Source of the DNA: CAYGTS01 sp964352905
GTDB lineage: Bacteria > Pseudomonadota > Gammaproteobacteria > JAHCLG01
Length of the DNA: 7,551 nucleotides
Assembly (NCBI GenBank): GCA_964352905.1
Contig: CAYGTS010000126.1
Location: forward strand, 1-7,551
Direction: 5' to 3'
A program made the translations under genes and the position numbers. Shown here piece after piece: positions 1-6,328 of the stretch (position 1 is the stretch's first letter; every line of letters starts with the position of its first letter). The notes beneath the pieces were generated by a model. The model did not search any database and had not been told where the DNA came from. It was given only the letters and a program-made list of their open reading frames with translations.

Positions 1-11
1 GAAGATCCTTT

Positions 12-48
12 CCCTGGATTGCTTCGTGCTTCGCACTCGCAATGACGG
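12..48. repeat. Dispersed palindromic repeat upstream of virB9
   Basis: The segment contains nested inverted repeats: attgc (18-22) pairs with gcaat (39-43), and inside them gtgc (26-29) pairs with gcac (33-36) around a ttc loop, so it can fold as a bulged hairpin. The wording (gcaatgacgg on one end, ggattgc on the other) resembles short dispersed repeats that I recall from intergenic regions of Rickettsiales and Legionellales genomes; that memory is unchecked. It lies where virB8 would normally adjoin virB9, so it marks a break or spacer in the T4SS operon. Another function, such as a weak terminator, is possible, but there is no T-run after it. Confidence 0.55.
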
Positions 49-136
49 AGCTTGGTCCAGGGCGAGTGGCAGTGCGCAAGATAATAACCACAATGCTTTT
101 TCAATTAAAAAATAACCCAACGTATCGAGGTAACAT

Positions 137-985
137 ATGCAAACAAATAAAAAAACATTCGTAACTACTCACTCCGTAGCAGGGAACGCCAAATCTGAAC
201 GTTCTGGTCAATATAAAGCTAAAAGGGGTGAGCAGATACAAATATTCCTAACAAGCTTGCTAATCAGCAGTATGCTATTACTACAAACTTACAGTATCCA
301 AGCACAACCTATTGCAGAAGAGAAGCGTATTAAAAGCATTGTTTACCAAGCAAATAAAATCGTACCCGTACTTGCCACCACCTTCATGACAACGCAAATT
401 GTATTTAGCCAAAATGAAACCATTGAAAATATTCAGAACGGTGATTTAGCTGCATGGGCGGTTAATGTGCAAAAAAATTTACCCAATATGTTATTTTTAA
501 AACCAACCATGGTAGGATCTGAAACCAATATGACGGTCGTCACCAATCTGCATACTTATTATTTTCAATTGCAGAGTGAACCAGCAAATAGCAACAATCA
601 AACTGCTACTTACGCGATTCATTTTATCTATCCTGCTGATTCTAATCTAACAATGCGCAATAGCAACCCACAAACAAACTATTCTACGAATCATTATAAC
701 TGGAATTATAGTTTTAATGGTGCGCATTCCATCATGCCAAGACAAGTGTTTGATGATGGGCAATTTACTTATCTACAATTGCAACCTCGCCAAACGATTC
801 CGGCTATTTTTGCTGTTGATAATATTGCTGGTAACGAAGCTGTTGTTAACTATCGCAGAGAAGGTAATTATCTGGTGATCCAACAAATTGCACCGCAGTT
901 TACCTTGCGACTAGGAAAATATCATGTTGCGAGTCTTTTTAATAACGTATTAATTCATCAACTACAATCACAAGGAGAAGGTTAA
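137..985 (+). CDS. virB9: VirB9 family type IV secretion outer-membrane core protein
   Basis: This is a VirB9/TrbG/CagX family protein of 282 aa. VirB9 is a periplasmic protein that with VirB7 and VirB10 builds the outer-membrane core channel of type IVA secretion systems. A hydrophobic stretch at about 36-50 followed by IQA-Q (cleavage near 56/57) looks like a signal peptide. The N-terminal domain shows the family pattern: KRI at 63-65, IQNGDLAAW at 99-107, FLKP at 120-123 and TNMTVVTN at 130-137. The C-terminal domain shows PRQVFDDGQFTY (201-212), IPAIFAVD (221-228) and AVVNYRREGNYLVI (235-248). The start at 137 has gagg at 127-130, six bases upstream. The roughly 30 residues before the signal segment are unusual, and part of them is encoded by a repeat also found upstream of prs. 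No convincing promoter is visible in bases 1-136. The stop overlaps the virB10 start by one base, indicating an operon. The family call is firm; the N-terminal boundary is less so. Confidence 0.93.
   Translation: MQTNKKTFVTTHSVAGNAKSERSGQYKAKRGEQIQIFLTSLLISSMLLLQTYSIQAQPIAEEKRIKSIVYQANKIVPVLATTFMTTQIVFSQNETIENIQNGDLAAWAVNVQKNLPNMLFLKPTMVGSETNMTVVTNLHTYYFQLQSEPANSNNQTATYAIHFIYPADSNLTMRNSNPQTNYSTNHYNWNYSFNGAHSIMPRQVFDDGQFTYLQLQPRQTIPAIFAVDNIAGNEAVVNYRREGNYLVIQQIAPQFTLRLGKYHVASLFNNVLIHQLQSQGEG
160..190 (+). repeat. Repeat copy inside the 5' end of virB9
   Basis: This 31-base stretch matches 7497-7527 at 25 of 31 positions by eye, and both are preceded by an A-run followed by ca. It encodes roughly residues 8-18 of the predicted VirB9, just ahead of the signal peptide. 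The other copy is in non-coding DNA upstream of prs, so this appears to be a dispersed element that has been absorbed into the virB9 reading frame. Confidence 0.6.
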
Positions 986-2085
986 TGGATCCTGAATCAC
1001 AACAGTTAGCTTTTAATCCAGCGAGCTGGTCGAAAGTGTCTAAAAAAAGCATTCACCCTATGCGTCCTATGTATTGGTTTTTATTGATTGTTTGTATTAT
1101 AGGCATGCTACTCATTTTTTCTACTCATCATCACGCTAAAGCAAGTCATCGTGTTACGCTAGAAAATAACTCTGATTATCAGAATGAGTTAAAGACTAAT
1201 TTAGCGCATTTGCAAGAATTAGCTAATCAAGCTTCCAAAGCCAAGCTAACGACTTATCCAACAACTAACACTGAAAGACCTATATCAAAAGCATATCTTG
1301 CTCGCCAAAACGCACCCACCAGCATGTATTCTGCGTTAGGCGAAAAATTAGATTTTTCACAGCCGCAAAATGATCACACACAAACTAATTTATTTACAGA
1401 GCAGAGTGCCAATACCCAATTTGCTAATAGTGATAACACTATAACAACGGTTGAAGCAAAAAAGATTATTCACCCAGAGGCCACGATTGCTGCAGGTGAA
1501 TTTCTACATGCGACTTTAGAAACGGCTATTAATTCTGATTTACCTGGAATGGTGCGGGCAGTGGTGAGCACACCGGTTTATTCTTATACCGGCGAACATA
1601 ACATTATTGCTGCCGGTAGTCGCTTGATTGGGCAATATTCTGCGAATATTGTGCAAGGACAAAATCGCGTGATGATCATTTGGAATCGTGTGCTATTGCC
1701 CAATGGCATAGCCGTGCAACTCAACAGCCCGGGTATAGATGCATTAGGCCGCTCAGGGCAAGCGGCGGATCAAGTCAACACACATTTTCTAGCACGCTTT
1801 GGGCAATCGGCGTTGCTTTCTATTATTGGCGCAGGGGTTGCGATCGATGGCGTGAATAGTGATGATCAATATAATTCAGCAGCGGGCTATCGCATGGCGA
1901 TTGCTCAATCGTTTCAACAATCCGCACAACGATCCTTGCAAAGTAATCTATCGATCAAACCCACTATTTATATCAATCAAGGTGCAGCGATTAACGTGTT
2001 TGTAGCACATGATTTACGTTTTTATAAGGTACTGAATAGCCAAAAAAAAGCCGCAGTAGCTCATGTTGGCCACTACTACAAATAG
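985..2085 (+). CDS. virB10: VirB10 family type IV secretion protein spanning both membranes
   Basis: This is a 366-aa VirB10/TrbI family protein. VirB10 is anchored in the inner membrane and reaches to the outer-membrane pore, acting as the energy-sensing scaffold of the type IVA core complex. There is a short cytoplasmic N-terminus, one membrane segment at about 29-46, a low-complexity periplasmic linker rich in Asn, Gln, Thr and Ser (about 55-160, less Pro-rich than in many homologues), then the conserved C-terminal domain from about 164 to 350. Family motifs include AAGEFLHATLETAINSDLPG (169-188), AAGSRLIGQY (209-218), WNRVLLPNG (233-241) and NVFVAHDLRFY (337-347). The segment around 270-322 corresponds to the helical antenna that lines the pore. 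aaggag at 972-977 precedes the ATG by 7 bases, and the start overlaps the virB9 stop (TAATG). The stop codon and last three residues (YYK) lie inside a palindrome attached to the following ATPase gene, so the extreme C-terminus may be altered. Confidence 0.94.
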   Translation: MDPESQQLAFNPASWSKVSKKSIHPMRPMYWFLLIVCIIGMLLIFSTHHHAKASHRVTLENNSDYQNELKTNLAHLQELANQASKAKLTTYPTTNTERPISKAYLARQNAPTSMYSALGEKLDFSQPQNDHTQTNLFTEQSANTQFANSDNTITTVEAKKIIHPEATIAAGEFLHATLETAINSDLPGMVRAVVSTPVYSYTGEHNIIAAGSRLIGQYSANIVQGQNRVMIIWNRVLLPNGIAVQLNSPGIDALGRSGQAADQVNTHFLARFGQSALLSIIGAGVAIDGVNSDDQYNSAAGYRMAIAQSFQQSAQRSLQSNLSIKPTIYINQGAAINVFVAHDLRFYKVLNSQKKAAVAHVGHYYK

Positions 2086-2105
2086 CATTTTTGCCATTTG
2101 TAGTA
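2074..2105. repeat. Palindrome 1, overlapping the virB10 stop codon
   Basis: The left arm tactacaaat (2074-2083) pairs exactly with atttgtagta (2096-2105). Inside, after one A/C mismatch, gca (2085-2087) pairs with tgc (2092-2094) around a tttt loop, giving a 13-bp imperfect hairpin. The virB10 stop TAG (2083-2085) lies within it. A nearly identical palindrome follows at 2127-2160 with the loop inverted to aaaa. The pair belongs with the ATPase gene rather than with the virB genes. It could act as an operator, an attenuator or the end of a mobile module. Confidence 0.85.
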
Positions 2106-2126
2106 ATAAATATTGCCTGTTATACT
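2098..2126 (+). promoter_or_regulatory. Possible promoter between the two palindromes
   Basis: TATACT (2121-2126, five of six matches to the -10 consensus) lies 17 bases after TTGTAG (2098-2103, a poor -35 matching only TTG). Transcription from it would start within the second palindrome and serve the ATPase and virB11. A -10 flanked by two identical palindromes is a common arrangement for repressor control, but the weak -35 keeps this tentative. Confidence 0.3.
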
Positions 2127-2160
2127 CTACTATAAATAGCAAAAATGCCATTTGTAGTAG
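2127..2160. repeat. Palindrome 2, abutting the ATPase ribosome binding site
   Basis: The left arm ctactataaat (2127-2137) pairs with atttgtagtag (2150-2160) with a single T-G wobble. Inside, gca (2139-2141) pairs with tgc (2146-2148) around aaaa. It is a second copy of the palindrome at 2074-2105, 21 bases downstream, and the two also form a larger inverted repeat with each other. Its last bases merge into the Shine-Dalgarno aggagg (2159-2164), so the hairpin in mRNA could hide or present the ribosome binding site of the ATPase gene. Confidence 0.85.
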
Positions 2161-2164
2161 GAGG
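2159..2164 (+). promoter_or_regulatory. Shine-Dalgarno deciding the ATPase start
   Basis: aggagg lies four bases before ATG 2169. The alternative in-frame ATG at 2145 is in the loop and right arm of palindrome 2, has only A-rich sequence before it and would add eight residues encoded by the palindrome. The 2169 start is therefore preferred, although the four-base spacing is slightly short. Confidence 0.7.
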
Positions 2165-2168
2165 TTTT

Positions 2169-3602
2169 ATGAGTCATGCTTTTATAGGCAGGCAAAAAGA
2201 GTTAGTACTTTTAGAGAGTTATGCTAAACGTGATAAAGCAACCCTGGTTGTGATCCATGGGCGTCGCCGGATTGGCAAGAGTCGCTTAACCGATGAGTTT
2301 GCCAAGAATAAAACCTATTATCACTTCACTGGATTAGCACCCGGGCCAGGTGTTGATGCACAAGTACAACGCGATGAATTTGCCAGAAAACTCGCTGTGT
2401 ATTTTGGTTTACCCAGTTTAAAAATTACTGACTGGGCAGATTTGTTTACCTTGCTTGCCAAGCAATGTAATAAAGGAAAAATAGTGATTTTATTTGATGA
2501 AATATCATGGATGGCAATCGATGATCCCACTTTTTTATCCAAATTTAAAAATGCCTGGGATAGGGAATTTAAACAAAACAATAAACTCATGTTAATCCTG
2601 TGTGGCTCAGTATCATCGTGGATTGAAAAAAATATTTTATCAAGTACTGGCTTTGTTGGCAGAGTACATCAGGTTTTAACCTTAAATGAATTACCGTTGC
2701 AAGACAGCATGAAATTTTTAAGTGAAGGCAAAGCGATTTCGTTCTATGAAAAAGTGAAATTTTTAGCTGTAACAGGTGGTGTTCCATTATACTTGGAATC
2801 TTATAACAAAAAATTATCTTCAGAGGAAAACATTAAACAATTGTGTTTCCAAGATGGTGGTTTGCTTGTGAGAGAATTTAATAATATTTTTTCAGACTTA
2901 TTTGGCAAGCAATCAGCAATTTATACTGAGATTGTTAATGCCTTAGCAAATGGGCCAATCGGAATAAAAGAGATCAGCCAAAAATTAAACAAAGGCCAAA
3001 CGGGATGGTTATCTGAATTACTTGCAACACTTGAGAAATCATTTTTTATTACGCGAGAATATACTTGGAATTTAAAAAACGGTGACAATATGAAATCAAG
3101 CCATTATCGATTAACAGATAATTACATTAGATTTTATTTGAAATATATTAGAAAAAATCTTGATAAAATTAAGCGTGGTCAATTTGATGGTCGATCATTG
3201 TCATCCTTACCAGGTTGGTCATCTGTATTAGGGTATCAAGTTGAAAATCTGGTGCTCAAAAATCGTTTACGCATTCTAAATTTATTAAATATCCACCATG
3301 ATGAAGTCGTTAATGACAATCCTTATTTTCAAAGATCTACCACAAAACAACACGGCTGCCAAATTGACTATATGATTCAAACAAAATTTAATAATCTCTA
3401 CATTGGTGAAATTAAATCATCACAATCACTGATTAATGCTGCTGTTATCAAAGAAGTCAAAACTAAAATTGAAAAAATTAATATGCCAAAAGGATTTTCT
3501 TATCGACCTTTTTTAATTCATGTTAATGGTGTGACGGATGATTTAATTGAGCAGGATTTTTTCTCACATATTATCAGCTTGGAGGATTTAGCAACAACAT
3601 GA
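2169..3602 (+). CDS. AAA ATPase with C-terminal PD-(D/E)XK-like (DUF234) domain
   Basis: This 477-aa protein belongs to the archaeal-type ATPase family common in archaea and scattered in host-associated bacteria; the cellular role of that family is largely unknown. In order: an FIGRQKEL entry motif (5-12), Walker A GRRRIGKS (31-38), Walker B IVILFDE (105-111), a sensor-like strand LMLILCGS (140-147), a GFVGR segment (161-165), a probable winged-helix region (about 250-296), and a C-terminal restriction-endonuclease-like domain with E359, D400 and E414-I-K416, matching the E...D...ExK pattern. All key residues are present, so it looks functional. The start at 2169 follows aggagg, and the stop overlaps the virB11 start in ATGA. 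It is not a known VirB component: its place between virB10 and virB11 implies insertion. Parts of it are more A+T-rich than the virB genes. Function is unassigned; defence, mobility or DNA-binding roles are all open. Confidence 0.85.
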   Translation: MSHAFIGRQKELVLLESYAKRDKATLVVIHGRRRIGKSRLTDEFAKNKTYYHFTGLAPGPGVDAQVQRDEFARKLAVYFGLPSLKITDWADLFTLLAKQCNKGKIVILFDEISWMAIDDPTFLSKFKNAWDREFKQNNKLMLILCGSVSSWIEKNILSSTGFVGRVHQVLTLNELPLQDSMKFLSEGKAISFYEKVKFLAVTGGVPLYLESYNKKLSSEENIKQLCFQDGGLLVREFNNIFSDLFGKQSAIYTEIVNALANGPIGIKEISQKLNKGQTGWLSELLATLEKSFFITREYTWNLKNGDNMKSSHYRLTDNYIRFYLKYIRKNLDKIKRGQFDGRSLSSLPGWSSVLGYQVENLVLKNRLRILNLLNIHHDEVVNDNPYFQRSTTKQHGCQIDYMIQTKFNNLYIGEIKSSQSLINAAVIKEVKTKIEKINMPKGFSYRPFLIHVNGVTDDLIEQDFFSHIISLEDLATT

Positions 3603-4591
3603 AAAGTGGACCGAATGCTGCAGGATTACTAGCGCCGCTGGCACCCTGGTTAAAGGATGAGAACGTATCTGAAATTTTAATGAACAAACCAGGCGAAGTG
3701 TATATAGAAAAATCCGGGCAGTTTAAACGATATAGTGTGCCAGAATTAAACGAGCGTGCGGTGACAATGTTATTTCAATTGATTGCCAATGAAAATCAAC
3801 AACAATTAAATGCCAGCAGCCCATTGTTATCAGCCAGCTTAGCCGATGGATCACGGGTGCAACTGGTGTTGCCACCCACGGCAAAATTCCATACGCTTGC
3901 GATCCGGCGCAAAGTCGTGCAACAACTTTCATTAACAGCCTATGAAGAAAGTCGTTTTTATCGTTATGCTAAAAGTTTTGCAATACAAGATAATCAGCAG
4001 CATTTAAGCGAGGATGAAAAACAATTACACCAACTTTATCAACAACAAGCGTGGGGACCGTTTGTGCGACTGGCGATTGATCTCAAAAAAAATATTGTGA
4101 TTTCAGGCGGCACATCTAGCGGTAAAACCACTTATTTAAATGCTTGTTTACAACATATTCCATTGCATGAACGATTATTACTCTTAGAAGATGCCAGAGA
4201 AATCACCACACCACATCCTAACCAAGTTAGCTTATTAGCCAGTAAAGGGCAGCAGGGATTAGCCAATGTTACAATGCAAGATTTAGTGCAATGCTGTTTA
4301 CGTTTACGTCCTGATCGCATTATTATTGGTGAAATTCGTGGCAAAGAAATCTTGGATTTTTTAGGTGCGTGTTCCACAGGTCATGCAGGATCGATTACCA
4401 GTATTCATGCCAATAATCCACGCATCGCGTTAATGCGCATGACGCAATTGTATAAACAGAATAATGTGCCGGCAATGAGTGATGATGATATTATGCATGA
4501 AATCAATCAAGTAGTAGATGTGATCATTCAACTTGAAAAAACTGCGCAAGGGCGGCAAGTGCAGAGCATTTATTATAAATTTAAGCCTTGA
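3599..4591 (+). CDS. virB11: VirB11 family traffic ATPase of type IV secretion
   Basis: This 330-aa VirB11/PilT-superfamily ATPase forms hexamers at the cytoplasmic face of the inner membrane and powers pilus assembly and substrate transfer. The N-terminal domain carries WLKDENVSEILMNKPGEVYIE (split: WLKDENV 17-23, SEILMNKPGEV 24-34). The C-terminal domain has Walker A GGTSSGKT (170-177), the Asp box LLLLEDAREI (193-202), Walker B RPDRIIIGEIRG (237-248) and the His box STGHAGSITSIHAN (259-272). Length and all motifs are normal, so it should be active. ATG 3599 overlaps the upstream ATPase stop by four bases. The nearest Shine-Dalgarno is ggagg at 3581-3585, 13 bases away and longer than ideal, so translation is probably coupled to the ATPase gene. 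No virD4 follows; a hairpin ends the operon. Confidence 0.95.
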   Translation: MKSGPNAAGLLAPLAPWLKDENVSEILMNKPGEVYIEKSGQFKRYSVPELNERAVTMLFQLIANENQQQLNASSPLLSASLADGSRVQLVLPPTAKFHTLAIRRKVVQQLSLTAYEESRFYRYAKSFAIQDNQQHLSEDEKQLHQLYQQQAWGPFVRLAIDLKKNIVISGGTSSGKTTYLNACLQHIPLHERLLLLEDAREITTPHPNQVSLLASKGQQGLANVTMQDLVQCCLRLRPDRIIIGEIRGKEILDFLGACSTGHAGSITSIHANNPRIALMRMTQLYKQNNVPAMSDDDIMHEINQVVDVIIQLEKTAQGRQVQSIYYKFKP

Positions 4592-4624
4592 TATAAATGG
4601 ATTGCTGTAAAAATTATCAGTAAT

Positions 4625-4652
4625 CCGCACAGTAAACAATTTTACTGTGCGG
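4625..4652. terminator. Hairpin between convergent virB11 and effector-like gene
   Basis: ccgcacagtaaa (4625-4636) pairs perfectly with tttactgtgcgg (4641-4652) around a four-base loop. It stands 33 bases after the virB11 stop and 22 bases past the end of the oppositely oriented gene, the usual place for a shared terminator. There is no clean T-run on the plus side and only a weak, delayed one on the minus side, so its efficiency is uncertain. Confidence 0.65.
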
Positions 4653-4674
4653 GATGGGTAGAGTTAGGGTTAAC

Positions 4675-6141
4675 CTAGCCTAGAGGTGTACCTGGTCTAG
4701 GTGTACCTGGTTCTGATTTATCACTATCTGGTTCTGATTTATCACTATGTTGATCATCACCATCTGGTTTTTGATATGCCGTGAGAAATTCAGCTAATTC
4801 TTTAGCTTTAGTTCCATCTTTATTTGGCTTCTTTTTTTTCTTATCTTTTTTACGGTTAACAGTCAGATAATCACCCAAAGTAGCTGCAGAAGGCTTTCTA
4901 TCCACCACAGGCTCTTTTGTTCGCATTCCAGCTGTCATGCTAGCATAAGAACTAGAACTAGAACTAGAACTAGAACTAGAATTAGCAGTAGATTGTGCTT
5001 GCTGAGCCTGCTTTTGGCTTTCTGCTGTCTTTTTTTCCTCAGCTTCTGGATTTAATAATTTTTTTGCATAGTTAATTGCAGCCGTTAATCCTTCAGAATA
5101 TCCCTTGTTATATTCTCTCATTAAGCCATCTTTTGTGGGTAACAGTAGCCGCTCTTCTATATTTGCGGTTGGTTTCGTATTAATTTCCAGGCGTAGCTGA
5201 TTCAGCACCATATCATTATATTCAATAGGCCCCTGCCTAGAATACAATTCTAATGAAACATCTCTAACTGCAGGTGGTTTTAAAAAATCACTAGCTTTTG
5301 TAGTTGTAAGCTGCTCCAAGTCATAATTATAACTTGCGTTATATCGATCTGGTACTAAAGGCTTTGTTCTAGCTGCAGCGTAATTAAGAAATTTTTGTGC
5401 TAATTCGTTAGGGAGCGTAGGGCCCGGAAGATTACGGGCTAAGGTAGCAAAAAATTTCTTTGGTGTAGAATCTTCATCAAACTTATAAGTATTAAATACA
5501 CGAAATATTGCATCAGCTTCTTGATTTGTAAAAATAGATTGCGTTTCCTTAAACTGCGTAGTTAGCCTTCCATATTCTGCTTTTTGTTCAGCAATTATCT
5601 CCTCTTTTTCTTTTTGGCACTCTTCTTGCTTTTTTTGCCTTACGGCTGCTGCTTCTGTTTGTTGTTTTTCTCGTCTTTCACGCATTGTTGTTGCAACTGT
5701 ATCACCTTTACTTGTATATTGGCCTAATATTTTGTTTATCTGTTCAGAGTTACTTCTTGCTAATATTTCGTGTCGTAAAATTTCACGATCGCTAGACTGT
5801 GTTGACCGTGGAGATTGAGGATCGCCATCAACGCTAGCTCCTACATACCATCTTACAGGTGGTAAACGATCTAAAAAAGGAACACCTTTCACATTTTCAG
5901 AGGCGTGTGATTGTATGGGTGCTGTTTGCATGGCTTCGCAAAGTTGCTCAACACCTTTTGGCCAATTTCGATCAATCGCATAAATTAATGGATGTGTTCC
6001 TAAGATTTCTGTTATTCCTTTCAGATCATGCGCGCCATTTAAAAGATAAGTTTTAGCAGCGCTATCTGCTAAGATAATGTTAAGCTTCTTTAGATCTTTC
6101 GCATCAATAGCATCTCTTAAGTCTCGACCAAAACCATGCAT
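4675..6141 (-). CDS. Ankyrin/coiled-coil low-complexity protein, candidate secreted effector
   Basis: I do not recognise this 488-aa protein as a named family. The N-terminus resembles two ankyrin repeats: LRDAIDAKDLKKLNIIL (8-24) and THPLIYAIDRNWPKGVEQL (49-67). A charged, Glu/Lys/Gln-rich coiled coil spans about 152-198, then a mixed region (200-365) with no motif I can place. The rest is low complexity: Gln/Ala (377-386), eleven serines (388-398), a basic run RKKDKKKKKPNK (430-441) that resembles a nuclear localisation signal, and a C-terminus with tandem DSDKSEP-like and GTP repeats. There is no signal peptide or membrane segment. Such architecture is typical of proteins delivered into eukaryotic cells by Legionella-like bacteria, but delivery is inferred. 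ATG 6141 has agagg six bases upstream. It is convergent with virB11 and downstream of a small ORF and promoter on its own strand. Confidence 0.8.
   Translation of the reverse strand: MHGFGRDLRDAIDAKDLKKLNIILADSAAKTYLLNGAHDLKGITEILGTHPLIYAIDRNWPKGVEQLCEAMQTAPIQSHASENVKGVPFLDRLPPVRWYVGASVDGDPQSPRSTQSSDREILRHEILARSNSEQINKILGQYTSKGDTVATTMRERREKQQTEAAAVRQKKQEECQKEKEEIIAEQKAEYGRLTTQFKETQSIFTNQEADAIFRVFNTYKFDEDSTPKKFFATLARNLPGPTLPNELAQKFLNYAAARTKPLVPDRYNASYNYDLEQLTTTKASDFLKPPAVRDVSLELYSRQGPIEYNDMVLNQLRLEINTKPTANIEERLLLPTKDGLMREYNKGYSEGLTAAINYAKKLLNPEAEEKKTAESQKQAQQAQSTANSSSSSSSSSSSYASMTAGMRTKEPVVDRKPSAATLGDYLTVNRKKDKKKKKPNKDGTKAKELAEFLTAYQKPDGDDQHSDKSEPDSDKSEPGTPRPGTPLG
4684..4713. repeat. 15-base tandem repeat at the 3' end of the effector-like gene
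   Basis: aggtgtacctggtct (4684-4698) is followed directly by a copy differing only in its last two bases (4699-4713). It encodes the PGTPRPGTP end of the protein and stays in frame. Confidence 0.75.
4707..4748. repeat. 21-base perfect tandem repeat in the effector-like gene
   Basis: Positions 4707-4727 and 4728-4748 are identical. Being seven codons long, the repeat preserves the frame and encodes two acidic DSDKSEP-type blocks near the C-terminus, where type IV secretion signals usually lie. Confidence 0.9.
4948..4983. repeat. Hexanucleotide repeat encoding polyserine
   Basis: Five perfect agaact units (4948-4977) are followed by a sixth with one change (agaatt). On the coding strand it reads as alternating AGT and TCT codons and gives most of an 11-serine run. 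Change in copy number would lengthen or shorten the linker by two residues without shifting the frame. Confidence 0.95.
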
Positions 6142-6184
6142 AGCACACCTCTTGTTATAATGTTGGTGTTTCCTTACGAGTTAA

Positions 6185-6280
6185 TTAATAAAACCCTTTG
6201 CTACTGACTGGTAAAAATAGAATTAAGAATAATGAAAAAAAGTACTGCTGGTGAAAAAATAGGATGAATTCTTTTAACAT
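6185..6280 (-). CDS. Putative 31-aa hydrophobic peptide upstream of the effector-like gene
   Basis: An ATG at 6280 (minus) is preceded by aaagagg, six bases upstream, and opens 31 codons ending in TAA at 6185-6187. The predicted product begins MLKEFILFF and continues with a strongly hydrophobic stretch FFSLFLILFLPV (14-25), consistent with a single membrane segment or a secretion leader. It lies 42 bases after a strong-looking promoter and 43 bases before the downstream gene. Both starts share the context agaggtgt, six bases from the ATG. It may be a real small membrane protein, a leader peptide that couples translation, or a decayed gene start. Nothing can be said about function. Confidence 0.4.
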   Translation of the reverse strand: MLKEFILFFHQQYFFSLFLILFLPVSSKGFY

Positions 6281-6328
6281 GCGACACCTCTTTTTTTATT
6301 TTAATATGGGCGCTTCTTGCACTATTGT

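Noticed and set aside
2074..2105. Palindrome 1 as an intrinsic terminator of virB10
   Set aside because: The stem is A+T-rich and is not followed by a T-run, and downstream genes appear to belong to the same operon; partial attenuation cannot be excluded.
2145..2168. Upstream in-frame ATG for the ATPase gene at 2145
   Set aside because: It lies within palindrome 2, has no Shine-Dalgarno and would add only palindrome-encoded residues; ATG 2169 has aggagg four bases before it.
2321..2787. Two minus-strand ORFs (89 and 66 codons) opposite the ATPase gene
   Set aside because: They are antisense to a well-supported coding region, have no recognisable product and are explained as frame shadows.
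5859..6056. 65-codon plus-strand ORF opposite the effector-like gene
   Set aside because: It is antisense to a longer ORF with a good start and domain-like structure, with no supporting signals of its own.
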